DNA from: Hahella sp. KA22
GTDB taxonomy: Bacteria; Pseudomonadota; Gammaproteobacteria; Pseudomonadales; Oleiphilaceae
Length of the DNA: 64,000 bases
Direction of reading: 5' to 3'
NCBI RefSeq assembly: GCF_004135205.1
Contig: NZ_CP035490.1
Span: 310,001 to 374,000, forward strand
Shown: in pieces, positions 34,252 through 43,583 of the stretch
Position numbering within the stretch: the stretch's first letter is position 1
Layout of the letters: each line of letters opens with the position of its first letter
Translations under genes and position numbers: made by a program
The notes under the pieces: model-generated
Databases searched by the model: none
Told to the model about the DNA's origin: nothing
What the model saw: only the letters and a program-made list of their open reading frames with translations

Positions 34252-35277
34252 ATGGACAGTCGATCTTGGCTCTTTGGGATGCACCTCATCACCGCACTGT
34301 CGCTATCCCTGGCCGCATTTCCGACGCAGGCCGCCGGACGCATTTTCGGCATCGCCGGCAAGAGCGTGGAGGACATCAATTTCATCAACGCCTGGAAAGG
34401 GTGTGAAGAGGAGGCCCGCCTCAATGACGACACCTGTATTCATATTGGAGAAGTCGGTCCCGCACATTTTCGCACTCAAGACCGTGAGCTGCTGGAGGCG
34501 ATGGATCGACGCATTGACGGCATTGCCGTTTCCGTCACCAATTCTGAATACCTCGCTGCAAGCTCTTTACGAGCTGCTTCAGAGCGCGGCATTCCCATCA
34601 TTACCTTTGATTCCGATCTGGAAAAGCCTCACGCCTACTTGCGTAGCGCTTACGTAGGACCCGACAACCTGGGCTTTGGACGCAATCTCGCCACTCAGGC
34701 CATGCGTCTGCGACCGCAAGGCGGCGCTGTTTGCCTGATGAGCGGCGGCCCTTACAACCCAAACCTTAATGCGCGCTTGCGGGGCGTGCGGCAGGTGCTT
34801 AGCGGAGATGACGCCTTTCCCGCAGATCGCAAACTCTCTGGCGAAAACGGATGGCATGAGCCTGTTCGCTGTCCTTGGTACAACTGGGATAAATACGATC
34901 GCGCCCTGCTGCAAATGCGGGAGGCGATCTATAACAAGGACATCAATGTATTCCTCTCCGTCGGTTCATGGCCGCAGATCGACCTCAATCTTTATCGGGA
35001 AGTCATGATGCCGGCGAAGGCTGAGTATCTTGATTCGCTCAACAAGATAGTTGTCATAGGCATAGGCACGCCACTGCCAGAACAGCTAGATCAGTTGAGT
35101 GAAAGGCTCGTCCACGCCTTTGTTTCCATTGATTTCGAGGAAATGGGACGAATCAGTTACCGCTATTTGAAAAAGCTCTCAGAGGGAGAGCGAATTCCTG
35201 AAATCACTTATACGGAAAACCGCATCTACCGCTGGGACGATCCCGCCATTATGGAAAGACGCGTCACCAAGGAGTGA
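34252..35277 (+). CDS. Periplasmic sugar-type binding protein (orphan)
   Basis: About 341 residues, Peripla_BP_4 (class I, RbsB-like) fold. A signal peptide ends at FPTQAAG. Typical features are the first-lobe segments RRIDGIAVSV and GIPIITFDSD, the hinge-side YVGPDNLGFGRNLA, and late VIGIGTPLPEQLDQL. ATG 34252 has GGAG seven bases upstream; an in-frame start at 34240 is less likely. No permease or ATPase gene is adjacent, so the ligand and partner are unknown; a sensor role is possible. A good hairpin terminator follows. Confidence 0.8.
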   Translation: MDSRSWLFGMHLITALSLSLAAFPTQAAGRIFGIAGKSVEDINFINAWKGCEEEARLNDDTCIHIGEVGPAHFRTQDRELLEAMDRRIDGIAVSVTNSEYLAASSLRAASERGIPIITFDSDLEKPHAYLRSAYVGPDNLGFGRNLATQAMRLRPQGGAVCLMSGGPYNPNLNARLRGVRQVLSGDDAFPADRKLSGENGWHEPVRCPWYNWDKYDRALLQMREAIYNKDINVFLSVGSWPQIDLNLYREVMMPAKAEYLDSLNKIVVIGIGTPLPEQLDQLSERLVHAFVSIDFEEMGRISYRYLKKLSEGERIPEITYTENRIYRWDDPAIMERRVTKE

Positions 35278-35318
35278 TCTACATAGACTTCGACGTACTT
35301 ATTTGCTTCATAACGCGC

Positions 35319-35343
35319 AGGGCGGACTGGCCACATCCGCCCT
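35319..35343 (+). terminator. Terminator after the orphan binding protein
   Basis: AGGGCGGA (35319-35326), nine-base loop, TCCGCCCT (35336-35343), followed by a pyrimidine-rich CTTCTCGTCTCCTCTTTT tract 42-66 bases after the stop. Confidence 0.65.
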
Positions 35344-35557
35344 CTTCTCGTCTCCTCTTTTCCGGCGGCATTAGCAGTCCATCCGCTCCGAGCAGTACGA
35401 CGCTTTCTCTCTGATTCTATTTGTATTTTTAGATAAGACGACCTAACGCCCCTAGGGTTTTCCCCAGGCTACTTCCGCTGTTTGCGTCCGTTACACTAAC
35501 CGGCTCCCTATTTTCCAAATGACGCATATAGAGTTCCAGCAGACGTAGGTGACAGAT

Positions 35558-36112
35558 ATGGACGGAGTAGTGCTTGATATCAATCATAACAACCGCGAAG
35601 GCGTGTTGAGATGTCATCAAGGCAACCGTTACGCCTTCAGTCTGGCTGAGTGGAAAAGTCAGGAAGCGCCGCGACGGGGAGACAAAGTGGACTTCCTTCC
35701 CTTAGGTACGCTGGCGACAGAAATCTACTTTCTGGAAAGAGCCGCCACGGCGGAACAGCCCTCTGCGCCAAGCGCGTCGGCGCAAGCGACAGGCCCTGCT
35801 CCCGCCGCGCAAACGGCGCCGCCATCGCAACCAAGAGAGCGTCCCAGCGTAAGCCCCTCATCCGACAAAGCCACGTTTTCCCACACATCTGGATTGGCCG
35901 TCACCAGCTTTATCTTCAGCCTCATCGGCCTGTTCTTCTTTGGCTCCCTGGTAGCGATCATCTGTGGACATATTGCGCTCCACAAAATTAGGGAAAGCGC
36001 TGGCGTGCTGACCGGCGCGGGGCTGGCTATCACTGGTTTAGTGCTGGGTTATCTTGGGCTGTTAGGCACTATCTTATGGATTGGTTATCAGGCGTACCAT
36101 CAACAGCTCTGA
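35558..36112 (+). CDS. OB-fold plus DUF4190 membrane protein
   Basis: About 184 residues. The first 55 resemble a cold-shock-like OB domain (GVVLDINHNNREGVLRCHQGNRYAFSL as two early strands, then GDKVDFLPL). A Pro/Ala/Ser-rich linker (about 65-105) joins it to a DUF4190 domain of two membrane helices (FIFSLIGLFFFGSLVAIICGHIALHKI and AGLAITGLVLGYLGLLGTI; each part of a longer segment). ATG 35558 has AGGTG upstream; GTG 35549 is an alternative. Single gene. Function unknown; an RNA- or ligand-sensing head on a membrane anchor is conceivable. Confidence 0.7.
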   Translation: MDGVVLDINHNNREGVLRCHQGNRYAFSLAEWKSQEAPRRGDKVDFLPLGTLATEIYFLERAATAEQPSAPSASAQATGPAPAAQTAPPSQPRERPSVSPSSDKATFSHTSGLAVTSFIFSLIGLFFFGSLVAIICGHIALHKIRESAGVLTGAGLAITGLVLGYLGLLGTILWIGYQAYHQQL

Positions 36113-36249
36113 TGCTCATCTGCTTTCTGTAGCAACATTTCATTCCGGCGCACATTATTTACGACCCCTAGCGATTTACGCCCCCTACCGCGCTCTCCCG
36201 CTTCCGATTAATCCTCTCAATCGGAAGCATAGTTATGATTACTTTTTCA

Positions 36250-36268
36250 AATAATGAGAATCATTCTA
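36250..36268. promoter_or_regulatory. Fur box upstream of DUF2061-acnA
   Basis: AATAATGAGAATCATTCTA matches 15 of 19 bases of the Fur consensus and sits 48 bases before the DUF2061 start. Confidence 0.75.
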
Positions 36269-36316
36269 ATCTAGCCATAACAAACATACGGCTACCGTGG
36301 TACGGGGGAGTCAGAC

Positions 36317-36547
36317 ATGGTTAAAACGTTTACCTTCGCCATCATCCATTTCAGCGTCGCCTTCACTGTAGGGTACCTGTTAACCGGCGATCTCATCGTC
36401 GGAGGCGCTATCGCATTAGTGGAGCCACTGTGCAACACTGTAGCCTATTTCTTTCATGAAAAGGCCTGGGAACGGTTCGGCCGGTTATCCAAGCCCGCCT
36501 CCTCTCCCGATGCAGCAGTACATGGAGCCGGCGCCGCAAGCGGTTAA
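36317..36547 (+). CDS. DUF2061 small membrane protein
   Basis: 76 residues, two hydrophobic helices (about 4-25 and 27-48) and the family ending [10 protein letters not shown] after the second helix. GGGGGAG lies before the ATG. It follows a Fur box and precedes acnA by 35 bases on the same strand, so the two are probably cotranscribed. The function of DUF2061 is not known to me. Confidence 0.82.
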   Translation: MVKTFTFAIIHFSVAFTVGYLLTGDLIVGGAIALVEPLCNTVAYFFHEKAWERFGRLSKPASSPDAAVHGAGAASG

Positions 36548-36582
36548 CCTTCCTTCCCGACCAGGCGGACCAAGGAGGCGCC

Positions 36583-39255
36583 ATGAACAGTTTTAACACT
36601 CTCTCCGATTTATCCGTCGGAGACCGCAGCTACCGCATACATCTACTAAGTTCGATGCCGGCGGAATATAAAGTCGAACGGCTGCCTTATTCCATCAAGA
36701 TTCTGCTGGAGAATCTGTTGCGGCGAGAAGATGGCTATAGCATCACCAAAGATGACATCGCCGCTCTTGCGCAATGGGACGCTAACGCCCAGCCCAGCGC
36801 ACAGGTTGCGTTTACGCCGGCGCGGGTTGTATTACAGGATTTCACCGGCGTTCCGGTGGTAGTGGACCTGGCCGCCATGCGCGACGCGATGATGAGTCTC
36901 GGCGGCGACCCCAAATTAATCAATCCCCTCGAACCTGTTGATCTGGTCATTGACCACTCCGTGATGGTCGACTATTTCGGCGACAACGACGCCCTTGCGC
37001 GCAACACTCAAATTGAATTCGAACGTAATGAAGAACGTTACAAGTTTCTGCGTTGGGGACAAAAAGCGTTTTCCAACTTCCGAGTAGTGCCTCCCGGCAC
37101 CGGCATCGTGCATCAAGTAAACCTGGAATATCTGGGACAGGTCGTGATGCAAAAAGAAATTGACGGTGAATGGTTCGCCTACCCTGACACCCTGGTCGGT
37201 ACGGACTCTCACACGACAATGATCAATGGTCTCGGCGTATTGGGCTGGGGCGTTGGCGGCATTGAAGCGGAAGCCGCCATGCTGGGGCAACCAGTCAGTA
37301 TGCTGGCGCCGGAAGTCGTGGGCTTTAAATTCACCGGCAAGCTCCCCGAAGGCGCGACCGCCACAGACCTCGTCCTCACTGTCACGCAAATGCTGCGTAA
37401 GAAAGGCGTGGTGGGTAAATTCGTCGAATTTTACGGCGATGGACTCGATCACCTGCCCTTGGCTGATCGCGCCACTATCGCCAATATGGCGCCTGAATAT
37501 GGCGCCACCTGCGGCATATTCCCTGTGGATAAAGAGACTTTAGCCTACCTCAGGCTTTCCGGCAGAGAAGACAATCTGATCAATCTGGTGGAAACCTACA
37601 CCAAAGCTCAGGGACTATGGCGGGAAACCGGAGCCAGCCCGGCGGAATATAGTGAAACTTTGACGCTAGATCTGGGCTCAGTCATACCCAGTCTGGCTGG
37701 CCCCAAACGTCCCCAGGACCGCGTCGCACTCTCCGACGCCAAGGAGTCCTTTGAAAGCACCTTGAAGGATTATCTGGACTTGAGCCCCGCTTCCGACAGC
37801 AAGACAGAGCAAGGACACAGCGGGGAGTCCCATCAACTCCAGCATGGAGACGTGGTGATCGCCGCGATTACATCCTGCACTAACACGTCTAACCCAGCGG
37901 TCATGCTGGCGGCGGGGTTAGTGGCGAGAAATGCGCGGCAGCGCGGGCTAAACGTCAAACCCTGGGTAAAAACCTCCCTCGCGCCCGGTTCTCAGGTCGT
38001 GCCAGCCTATCTCAAAGCGGCGGGGCTAATGGATGATTTGGAGGCGCTCGGCTTTAATCTGGTCGGATTCGGCTGCACCACCTGTATCGGTAATTCTGGT
38101 CCGCTGCCGGAGGCGGTTCAAAACGCCATCCGCAAAGACAAACTCATGGTGGCGTCGGTGCTATCCGGTAATCGCAACTTCGAAGGCCGCATACATCCAG
38201 AAGTGCGCGCCAACTATCTGGCCTCGCCGCCACTGGTGGTCGCCTATGCTCTGGCTGGCTCCATGCGCATGAATATTTATAAAGACTCCCTTGGCAAGGA
38301 TAAAAATGGCGAAGATGTCTATCTGAAGGATATTTGGCCTTCTCAAAAAGAGGTCGCCGATCTCATCGCCGCCACAGTTTCCTCAGAGCGCTATCGCAGC
38401 CAATACGCAGATGTCTTTGCAGGGACTGACGCTTGGCGCGCGTTGCCGGTTCCAGAAGGTAAAACCTATGACTGGCCCGACTCCAGCTACATCAAGAAGC
38501 CGCCGTTCTTTGACGGCATGACCCTATCGCCACCGCCTTTGCCAATAATTGAACAGGCGCGGGCATTGGTGAAAGTGGGCGACTCCATCACCACCGACCA
38601 CATCTCCCCCGCCGGTTCCATCGCGCCAGATAGCCCCGCGGGGAAATATTTACTCGAATGCGGCGTTGAGAAACGGGATTTCAATAGTCTCGGCAGCCGT
38701 CGCGGCAATCATGAAGTGATGATGCGCGGCACCTTCGCCAATGTCAGATTGCGCAACCAACTGGCGCCGGAAACCGAGGGGGGCTGGACAACACACTGGC
38801 CCAGCGGCGAAGTCATCAGCATTTTCGACGCCGCTTCACGCTACCGGGAAAACGGGACTCCGCTGATTGTCATCGCCGGAAAAGAATATGGCTCTGGCTC
38901 AAGTCGCGATTGGGCCGCCAAAGGGGTCAGTTTGCTTGGCGTGCGAGTGGTGCTGGCGGAAAGCTATGAACGTATTCACCGTTCCAATTTGGTTGGCTTC
39001 GGCGTCTTGCCTCTCCAGTTCAAAGCCGGTGAGTCCGCACAGACATTAAACCTCAACGGAGAAGAAACTTACTCCTTCGGTTCTCTGGAAGATTCACCCA
39101 AATCAATTAGTGTCACTGCCGTAGATAAAGAAGGCTCGAAGAAGACTTTCGACATGGACGTACGCATTGATACGCCAACGGAGTGGGATTACTACCGTCA
39201 TGGGGGAATTCTGCAGTATGTGGTGCGAGATCTCGCCAGCAAGTCGAAGTCCTGA
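36583..39255 (+). CDS. acnA: Aconitate hydratase A
   Basis: 890-residue aconitase of the AcnA/IRP type: citrate to isocitrate in the TCA cycle, with a [4Fe-4S] cluster held by C432 ([10 protein letters not shown]), C498 and C501 ([11 protein letters not shown]), in register with E. coli AcnA. The substrate-site motif [12 protein letters not shown] is in the swivel domain near residue 768. The ribosome site AAGGAGGCG precedes the ATG. Position behind a Fur box and DUF2061 suggests iron-dependent control. AcnA-type enzymes can also bind mRNA when the cluster is lost. Confidence 0.96.
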   Translation: MNSFNTLSDLSVGDRSYRIHLLSSMPAEYKVERLPYSIKILLENLLRREDGYSITKDDIAALAQWDANAQPSAQVAFTPARVVLQDFTGVPVVVDLAAMRDAMMSLGGDPKLINPLEPVDLVIDHSVMVDYFGDNDALARNTQIEFERNEERYKFLRWGQKAFSNFRVVPPGTGIVHQVNLEYLGQVVMQKEIDGEWFAYPDTLVGTDSHTTMINGLGVLGWGVGGIEAEAAMLGQPVSMLAPEVVGFKFTGKLPEGATATDLVLTVTQMLRKKGVVGKFVEFYGDGLDHLPLADRATIANMAPEYGATCGIFPVDKETLAYLRLSGREDNLINLVETYTKAQGLWRETGASPAEYSETLTLDLGSVIPSLAGPKRPQDRVALSDAKESFESTLKDYLDLSPASDSKTEQGHSGESHQLQHGDVVIAAITSCTNTSNPAVMLAAGLVARNARQRGLNVKPWVKTSLAPGSQVVPAYLKAAGLMDDLEALGFNLVGFGCTTCIGNSGPLPEAVQNAIRKDKLMVASVLSGNRNFEGRIHPEVRANYLASPPLVVAYALAGSMRMNIYKDSLGKDKNGEDVYLKDIWPSQKEVADLIAATVSSERYRSQYADVFAGTDAWRALPVPEGKTYDWPDSSYIKKPPFFDGMTLSPPPLPIIEQARALVKVGDSITTDHISPAGSIAPDSPAGKYLLECGVEKRDFNSLGSRRGNHEVMMRGTFANVRLRNQLAPETEGGWTTHWPSGEVISIFDAASRYRENGTPLIVIAGKEYGSGSSRDWAAKGVSLLGVRVVLAESYERIHRSNLVGFGVLPLQFKAGESAQTLNLNGEETYSFGSLEDSPKSISVTAVDKEGSKKTFDMDVRIDTPTEWDYYRHGGILQYVVRDLASKSKS

Positions 39256-39293
39256 AGCTCATGCCACGTTCAAATCGCGTTAAGAGATTATCC

Positions 39294-39321
39294 AGGCCGC
39301 ACGGCGACGCCGCAGCGGCCT
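39294..39321 (+). terminator. Hairpin after acnA
   Basis: AGGCCGC (39294-39300) pairs with GCGGCCT (39315-39321) around an inner GGC/GCC stem, 39 bases after the acnA stop. No T-run. The rest of the 300-base gap to the next gene is AT-rich, with nothing else seen. Confidence 0.5.
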
Positions 39322-39556
39322 GCGTGGGCTTTCGCCTCTCATACGCACACCATTTCGAACACTTAATAACCAGTTTAAAAAATATTGATAACTTAATGTT
39401 TTTATATCATATTCATACAAGTGTTATTTGCCGCGTCCTTGTGGCCATGGCGCCATTCCCTAACGCTGAGAGAGGCGGCATCACGACTAAGCCCGCCTGT
39501 TAAGTCTGGGAAGTTCGACTCAAAATCAATACTCAGCATGATCAAGTACGGTGAAC

Positions 39557-39823
39557 ATGACCACCAAGAAAACATCTCTGGAGTTTGAACGACAGCTGTT
39601 TCGCATGGTGCGGGAAGCCAGGTGTATCGGGCGCTCTAATGGCGTTTTCAAAGTCGGCCCAGAATTCTCCACGAAACGAATTGAAAATGTGTTAAGCCGG
39701 CTGGGATACAGCTTCGCCTCACACCGATCAGAAAAAGAAGACGGCGTTTACTGGGAGCTTTGCCTGATGGTTCCAGAGATTCTGGAAGAAAGAATTATCC
39801 CGACGCATTTGCGTTCAATGTGA
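39557..39823 (+). CDS. Small conserved-looking hypothetical protein
   Basis: About 88 residues, charged and soluble, with helix EFERQLFRMVREARCIGRSN followed by strand/helix segments. I do not recognise it. ATG 39557 or GTG 39551 could be the start; neither has a clear ribosome site. Codon use is normal. It stands alone between acnA and a convergent PEP-CTERM gene, with a hairpin at 39919-39940 behind it. Confidence 0.5.
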   Translation: MTTKKTSLEFERQLFRMVREARCIGRSNGVFKVGPEFSTKRIENVLSRLGYSFASHRSEKEDGVYWELCLMVPEILEERIIPTHLRSM

Positions 39824-39918
39824 CGAGACGTCGGAAAAGGAGCGAGTACTTCATGGCGCCAACGCAGTAGCGCACTCTCGCAAAATGGAAAGGGAGTTTT
39901 TGAGCTAACTCCTGGTTC

Positions 39919-39940
39919 AGGCCGACGTCTCCGCCGGCCT
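39919..39940. terminator. Hairpin between convergent genes
   Basis: AGGCCG (39919-39924), ten-base loop, CGGCCT (39935-39940). Likely shared transcription end for the small gene and the PEP-CTERM gene; no T-run. Confidence 0.4.
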
Positions 39941-39959
39941 ATTCCATCGGTAAGGTCGG

Positions 39960-40586
39960 TTACGCTTGAGAAGATCTCCTGCGCATCGACAAACCGAGCA
40001 TGCCCAAACCTAACAGTGCGAATACTCCCGGCTCGGGAACTTCGCTGGTCTCAGCCGCGTCTTTGTCCTTACTGGCGATTCCTGTGAAAAAGAGTTCGTC
40101 CAGACTGTAAGTTTCAAACAGCGCAGCAAAAGAGCCTTCCAGGAACTTGATCGAAGAGAAGCCTTGATCCAGAGCGAAGCCCCAGAAAGTGCCGCTCAAC
40201 GTCGGAGCCATTTCTTCGACAACCTTGCTGCCGTCCAGCAGCTCAATTTCCATCTTGATGCCGGTCCCCTCTCCTCCGGGGCCCGCCAAGTCCCAAATGC
40301 CGCCAAAAGAGGTGGCGCCGCCTTCAAAAGTGAAAACGGTTGGGGCATAGGTGTCGCTAACACGGTCATAGAACTTCCCGCCGCTGACCGTGGAGTGGCT
40401 CCATCCTGAAGAAATACTTAGTCCTGAGGTTAACGCGTCCCGGTCGAAGCTTTCGACCTCATAGGCTCCTGTTGTTAACGCCCAAGCAGCTTGATCCGTG
40501 TAAATGTCTACAATGGCGGCTTGAGCAGACCCTACAAAGGCCACTGCACTACTTGCTAGAAACAATGCATTAATAACCTTGTGCAT
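39960..40586 (-). CDS. PEP-CTERM sorted surface/extracellular protein
   Basis: 208 residues. A signal peptide (INALFLASSAVAFVGSAQA) precedes a beta-rich middle part. The C-terminus is a textbook PEP-CTERM tag: VPEPG, a hydrophobic helix (VFALLGLGMLGLSM) and a basic end RRRSS. Such proteins are processed by an exosortase/EpsH system during export; no exosortase is in this window. AAGGAG precedes the ATG. Body family not recognised. A long AT-rich inverted repeat lies in the upstream region. Confidence 0.88.
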   Translation of the reverse strand: MHKVINALFLASSAVAFVGSAQAAIVDIYTDQAAWALTTGAYEVESFDRDALTSGLSISSGWSHSTVSGGKFYDRVSDTYAPTVFTFEGGATSFGGIWDLAGPGGEGTGIKMEIELLDGSKVVEEMAPTLSGTFWGFALDQGFSSIKFLEGSFAALFETYSLDELFFTGIASKDKDAAETSEVPEPGVFALLGLGMLGLSMRRRSSQA

Positions 40587-41107
40587 GGTTACTCCTTATA
40601 ATTTTGATTTTGGAGTTACCCGAAAGGCACAAAGTATTCCCTGGTTTAAAAATATAATAAAAAACATATCGTTATATTTTTAACCAATATAAAAGTATAT
40701 TTTCTCAGTAAAGTTAATGGACACAGCCTTTAGATATAGGCCTATCAAAATTTAATCAGCCGATCACTGAATATTAAAATGGCCACAAGAAAGATATAGA
40801 CCTTAAGAAATAATCCCAATATTTTCATGAACAGCATATATAGACTTTTTGGATTATTCTCTAGGGATTATATTTTTGATTTTATTCAATCAAACCTTTA
40901 TATATAGATAAAAACCCAATAAAGATAACAATAAATCACATATTTTGGCCGAGGTTATCGCCGATTAAACATACAGTTATTCTCTAATGAGATCTCCCGG
41001 GAATAACGGCACAATAATCGTCAATATTTTTTACACTTGAAGTTTGCGTGCTAAAAACAAGTTCCTCTCGCCTTTTAACCTGGGAGACTGATCACAAAAC
41101 CAACAGG
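40587..41107. other. AT-rich non-coding gap
   Basis: About 520 bases of strongly AT-rich DNA upstream of the PEP-CTERM gene with no plausible gene. It contains the inverted repeat at 40643-40685 and a neighbouring AATATA-AAAG-TATATT (40686-40701). It may be promoter DNA that binds an AT-specific protein. Confidence 0.5.
40643..40685. repeat. Long AT-rich inverted repeat
   Basis: GGTTTAAAAATATAA (40643-40657) and TTATATTTTTAACC (40672-40685) form a 14-pair stem with one bulged base and a 14-base loop, 57-99 bases upstream of the PEP-CTERM start. Confidence 0.6.
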
Positions 41108-41137
41108 AAAAAGGGGTAGGAGCAGCAGCTTTCCCCT
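41108..41137 (-). terminator. Intrinsic terminator after the large hydrolase gene
   Basis: On the minus strand AGGGG...CCCCT with an inner AGC/GCT pair is followed by TTTTT; it starts about 43 bases after the hydrolase stop codon. Confidence 0.55.
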
Positions 41138-41179
41138 AACCAAGGTCTTGTGCGACCATGACGCGCAGTGAAAAACAGA

Positions 41180-42523
41180 TCAAACCATATCCAATGCGAC
41201 AGGAAATCTCCGCAGATTTTCATCCAACGACTTTATCCGTTCCGGGCTATCGCCTCGGAAGTAGCAGTAGAGTCTAGGCGTTTTATCCGCATTATCGCCT
41301 TCTAATTGATAAGGATTGCGAGAGCTTCCCTGAGGTGCGGACAGATAATCGCTGATGGCGTACAAATAGTGCTGGTTCAACAGATGCCCCCAGGCGTCGA
41401 TATCCGTACGCAGATAGAGTGGGCCGTCAATATCAATGATAGATGAACCGGCTTCTCGCAACGGTGAGATGACGCCAAGGCGGGCGACCAGATCATACTG
41501 ATTGGCGAAGTTTTCGATATAAGGCAACGCGGTAACGCCGCCGCCCATCTCAATGGGCATATTTACTTTGGCGATATAGGTCATGGTATTGGCGCAATTA
41601 GCGAAGGTATATACCTCAAGCTTCTTGAGCAATTTAATGGCGTAAGCGTTAAAGCCGCTCTTATCCATGAGGCCAAATTGATCCGGGGTTAGATGAGCCA
41701 ACGCCAAGCGATCAATAAATTCCAGATTCGCCCAGTCATTGCATTCCGGGTTATCTTTCAGTTTCTGCAACGCTTTCAATGCACGACTGATTGCACGCAA
41801 CACATTGGCCGCGATGATGGTTCCTTGTGAATGACAGAGCAGCACCACCCGATCCAACGCGGGATTTTTCATCGCCTCCAGCAATGCTATCGTCGCCTTA
41901 ACGTCTGGTTCAGTCATGGCCTGGGGGATCTCCAGATCGGGATCAATCTTGAAGCTTTTTCCGACTGCACACTGAAACAAATCCAAGAGAAACGAGCTGG
42001 TCTGATTGTGGATAACCGTCACCGGGCGCTGAAACATCTGGCTGATCAACTGCGAGTTAAGCTCTGCAATGGGCTTGTTGGTCAGAATGCCGTTGAGGAA
42101 GAACCAGCGTTCGTGACTGAATGAGGTGACGGAATCGAACGGGTCCGTCTGCTGAAAATAGCCGCTTGGCCGCCAGAACAGGCGGTTGATGAAAGGTGGA
42201 AGAAAGGTTCGCGCCCATTTGTTGGGCAGGTGTGAGTGGGCCGGAATATTGGCGTCCGCCAGAAATCCGAGCGTACGCTTTAAACGCCAAAGGTCGAGAA
42301 TAGTGTATTCGGACAGTTCGCGATGGGGCGGCGGCCAGCTTGATATCGGACCAAAAATGGATTGCAGGTAGAACGGCGGAAACATCTTAAGCGCGCCGCC
42401 GACCACCTTCGCCAAATCGCTCCAGGCGTTTTCTTCGGGGAAGGGAATAAAGTTGGGTTCAGTATAGCCGGACTCCTGTTCGGCTTTACTGATTACGGGG
42501 CTGATTGTTGTCGCGGCCATCAC
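41180..42523 (-). CDS. Large alpha/beta-hydrolase-like protein
   Basis: 447 residues without signal peptide. A lipase-type elbow VVLLCHSQGTIIAANVLRAI is present (S about 234), with Cys in place of the first glycine of GxSxG. A late DAWGHLLNQHYL stretch could supply the histidine, and DLVARLG the aspartate. The N-terminal 200 residues are Pro/aromatic-rich and not recognised. Two adjacent start codons (42523, 42520). It has its own terminator and an M48 protease gene upstream on the same strand after a 128-base gap. Function unknown; a lipid or ester hydrolase is the reasonable guess. Confidence 0.65.
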   Translation of the reverse strand: MMAATTISPVISKAEQESGYTEPNFIPFPEENAWSDLAKVVGGALKMFPPFYLQSIFGPISSWPPPHRELSEYTILDLWRLKRTLGFLADANIPAHSHLPNKWARTFLPPFINRLFWRPSGYFQQTDPFDSVTSFSHERWFFLNGILTNKPIAELNSQLISQMFQRPVTVIHNQTSSFLLDLFQCAVGKSFKIDPDLEIPQAMTEPDVKATIALLEAMKNPALDRVVLLCHSQGTIIAANVLRAISRALKALQKLKDNPECNDWANLEFIDRLALAHLTPDQFGLMDKSGFNAYAIKLLKKLEVYTFANCANTMTYIAKVNMPIEMGGGVTALPYIENFANQYDLVARLGVISPLREAGSSIIDIDGPLYLRTDIDAWGHLLNQHYLYAISDYLSAPQGSSRNPYQLEGDNADKTPRLYCYFRGDSPERIKSLDENLRRFPVALDMV

Positions 42524-42651
42524 ACACTCCCTGCGTCTGGTTGAGCTTTCTTAATCGTAGTCCCGCTTCGCGGCGGCGCCAAACCGACGTCCGCCGCACC
42601 GCATTCCGACCCAGGCAAAGTCTTTCATGCTCCGGGTCGAAATCTTATCTG

Positions 42652-43413
42652 TTACAGACGTTTGATCTCTTCCTGGATTTTTTCCAATCGCTTCTCATTG
42701 GACGGATGCGAACTCAGAAAGCTGGACTCGCCACCAACTTTTTTCTGCAACGTTTCGATGGAGCGCTTCATCGCATAGGGATCTTTGCCCAATCTGTGCA
42801 GTGATTTCACGGAATAAGCGTCGGCTTCCAGTTCGTCCGCCTGAGAAAAGCGCGCGTTCACTGCGGCATATGCGATTTGTCCCAGCTGCGACTGGGTCAG
42901 CTCGCCCACTGTACCGCCAGCGGAAACCACCGCCTGAAATGCGGCGTCCGTCAGCATTTTCTCACGCATCTGCTTGTAGCTGTGTTTGAGTTTGACGTGG
43001 CCAATTTCATGCTGCATGACCGCCAGAACCTGATCGTCAGGCATCACGTCCATCAGGCCGGAGTATACCCGTACGGTGCCGTCCGCCATGGCGAAGGCGT
43101 TGATCTGATCCGACAAATAAACCTTGTAGTTCAGCGTCAGCCCGTCCGCATTCTTCAGATTGCGGGTAATGGCGTCCAAACGCTTGGCGTATTTGCTGCT
43201 GGACGGGGCCACTTTGTTTTCTTTATCCATCTTGTCCGCCGCCTGTTGGGACACGGATATCACTTGATCTTCCGTGAGGGTGGTGGCCTGCAGCACGCCC
43301 GCTCCCAGCGTCAATGCGGAGTCAGTGTAGGCGCCGCTATTAGCGCAACCGGACACCAAGCCCAGGCTTAAAATAGGGGCGGCGACTAAAGGCAATAGAT
43401 GTTTTCGCAACAT
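42652..43413 (-). CDS. M48-family lipoprotein metalloprotease
   Basis: 253 residues. A lipoprotein signal ends in V-S-G-C23. The zinc motif HEIGH with the third ligand in a downstream E-x3-D (DELEADAYSVKSL) marks an M48 peptidase of the LoiP/YggG kind, outer-membrane quality control enzymes. The domain is small and lacks the membrane helices of HtpX and the TPRs of BepA. The end SSHPSNEKRLEKIQ is typical of the family. Confidence 0.9.
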   Translation of the reverse strand: MLRKHLLPLVAAPILSLGLVSGCANSGAYTDSALTLGAGVLQATTLTEDQVISVSQQAADKMDKENKVAPSSSKYAKRLDAITRNLKNADGLTLNYKVYLSDQINAFAMADGTVRVYSGLMDVMPDDQVLAVMQHEIGHVKLKHSYKQMREKMLTDAAFQAVVSAGGTVGELTQSQLGQIAYAAVNARFSQADELEADAYSVKSLHRLGKDPYAMKRSIETLQKKVGGESSFLSSHPSNEKRLEKIQEEIKRL

Positions 43414-43583
43414 TCTCAGGCTTCCTCAGCTATAGTTGAACGAACCCGCCCACAAGCAGGTCCGGATTAAATCATTCAGTCTGATTATCAATTCGGGCGC
43501 TAGCGCGACCATTAGAAATTATGCGGACGCCGCTGGCAACCATCCTGTTAGCGCCGTCCGCCAGGTTACAGCCGTTACTTTGC

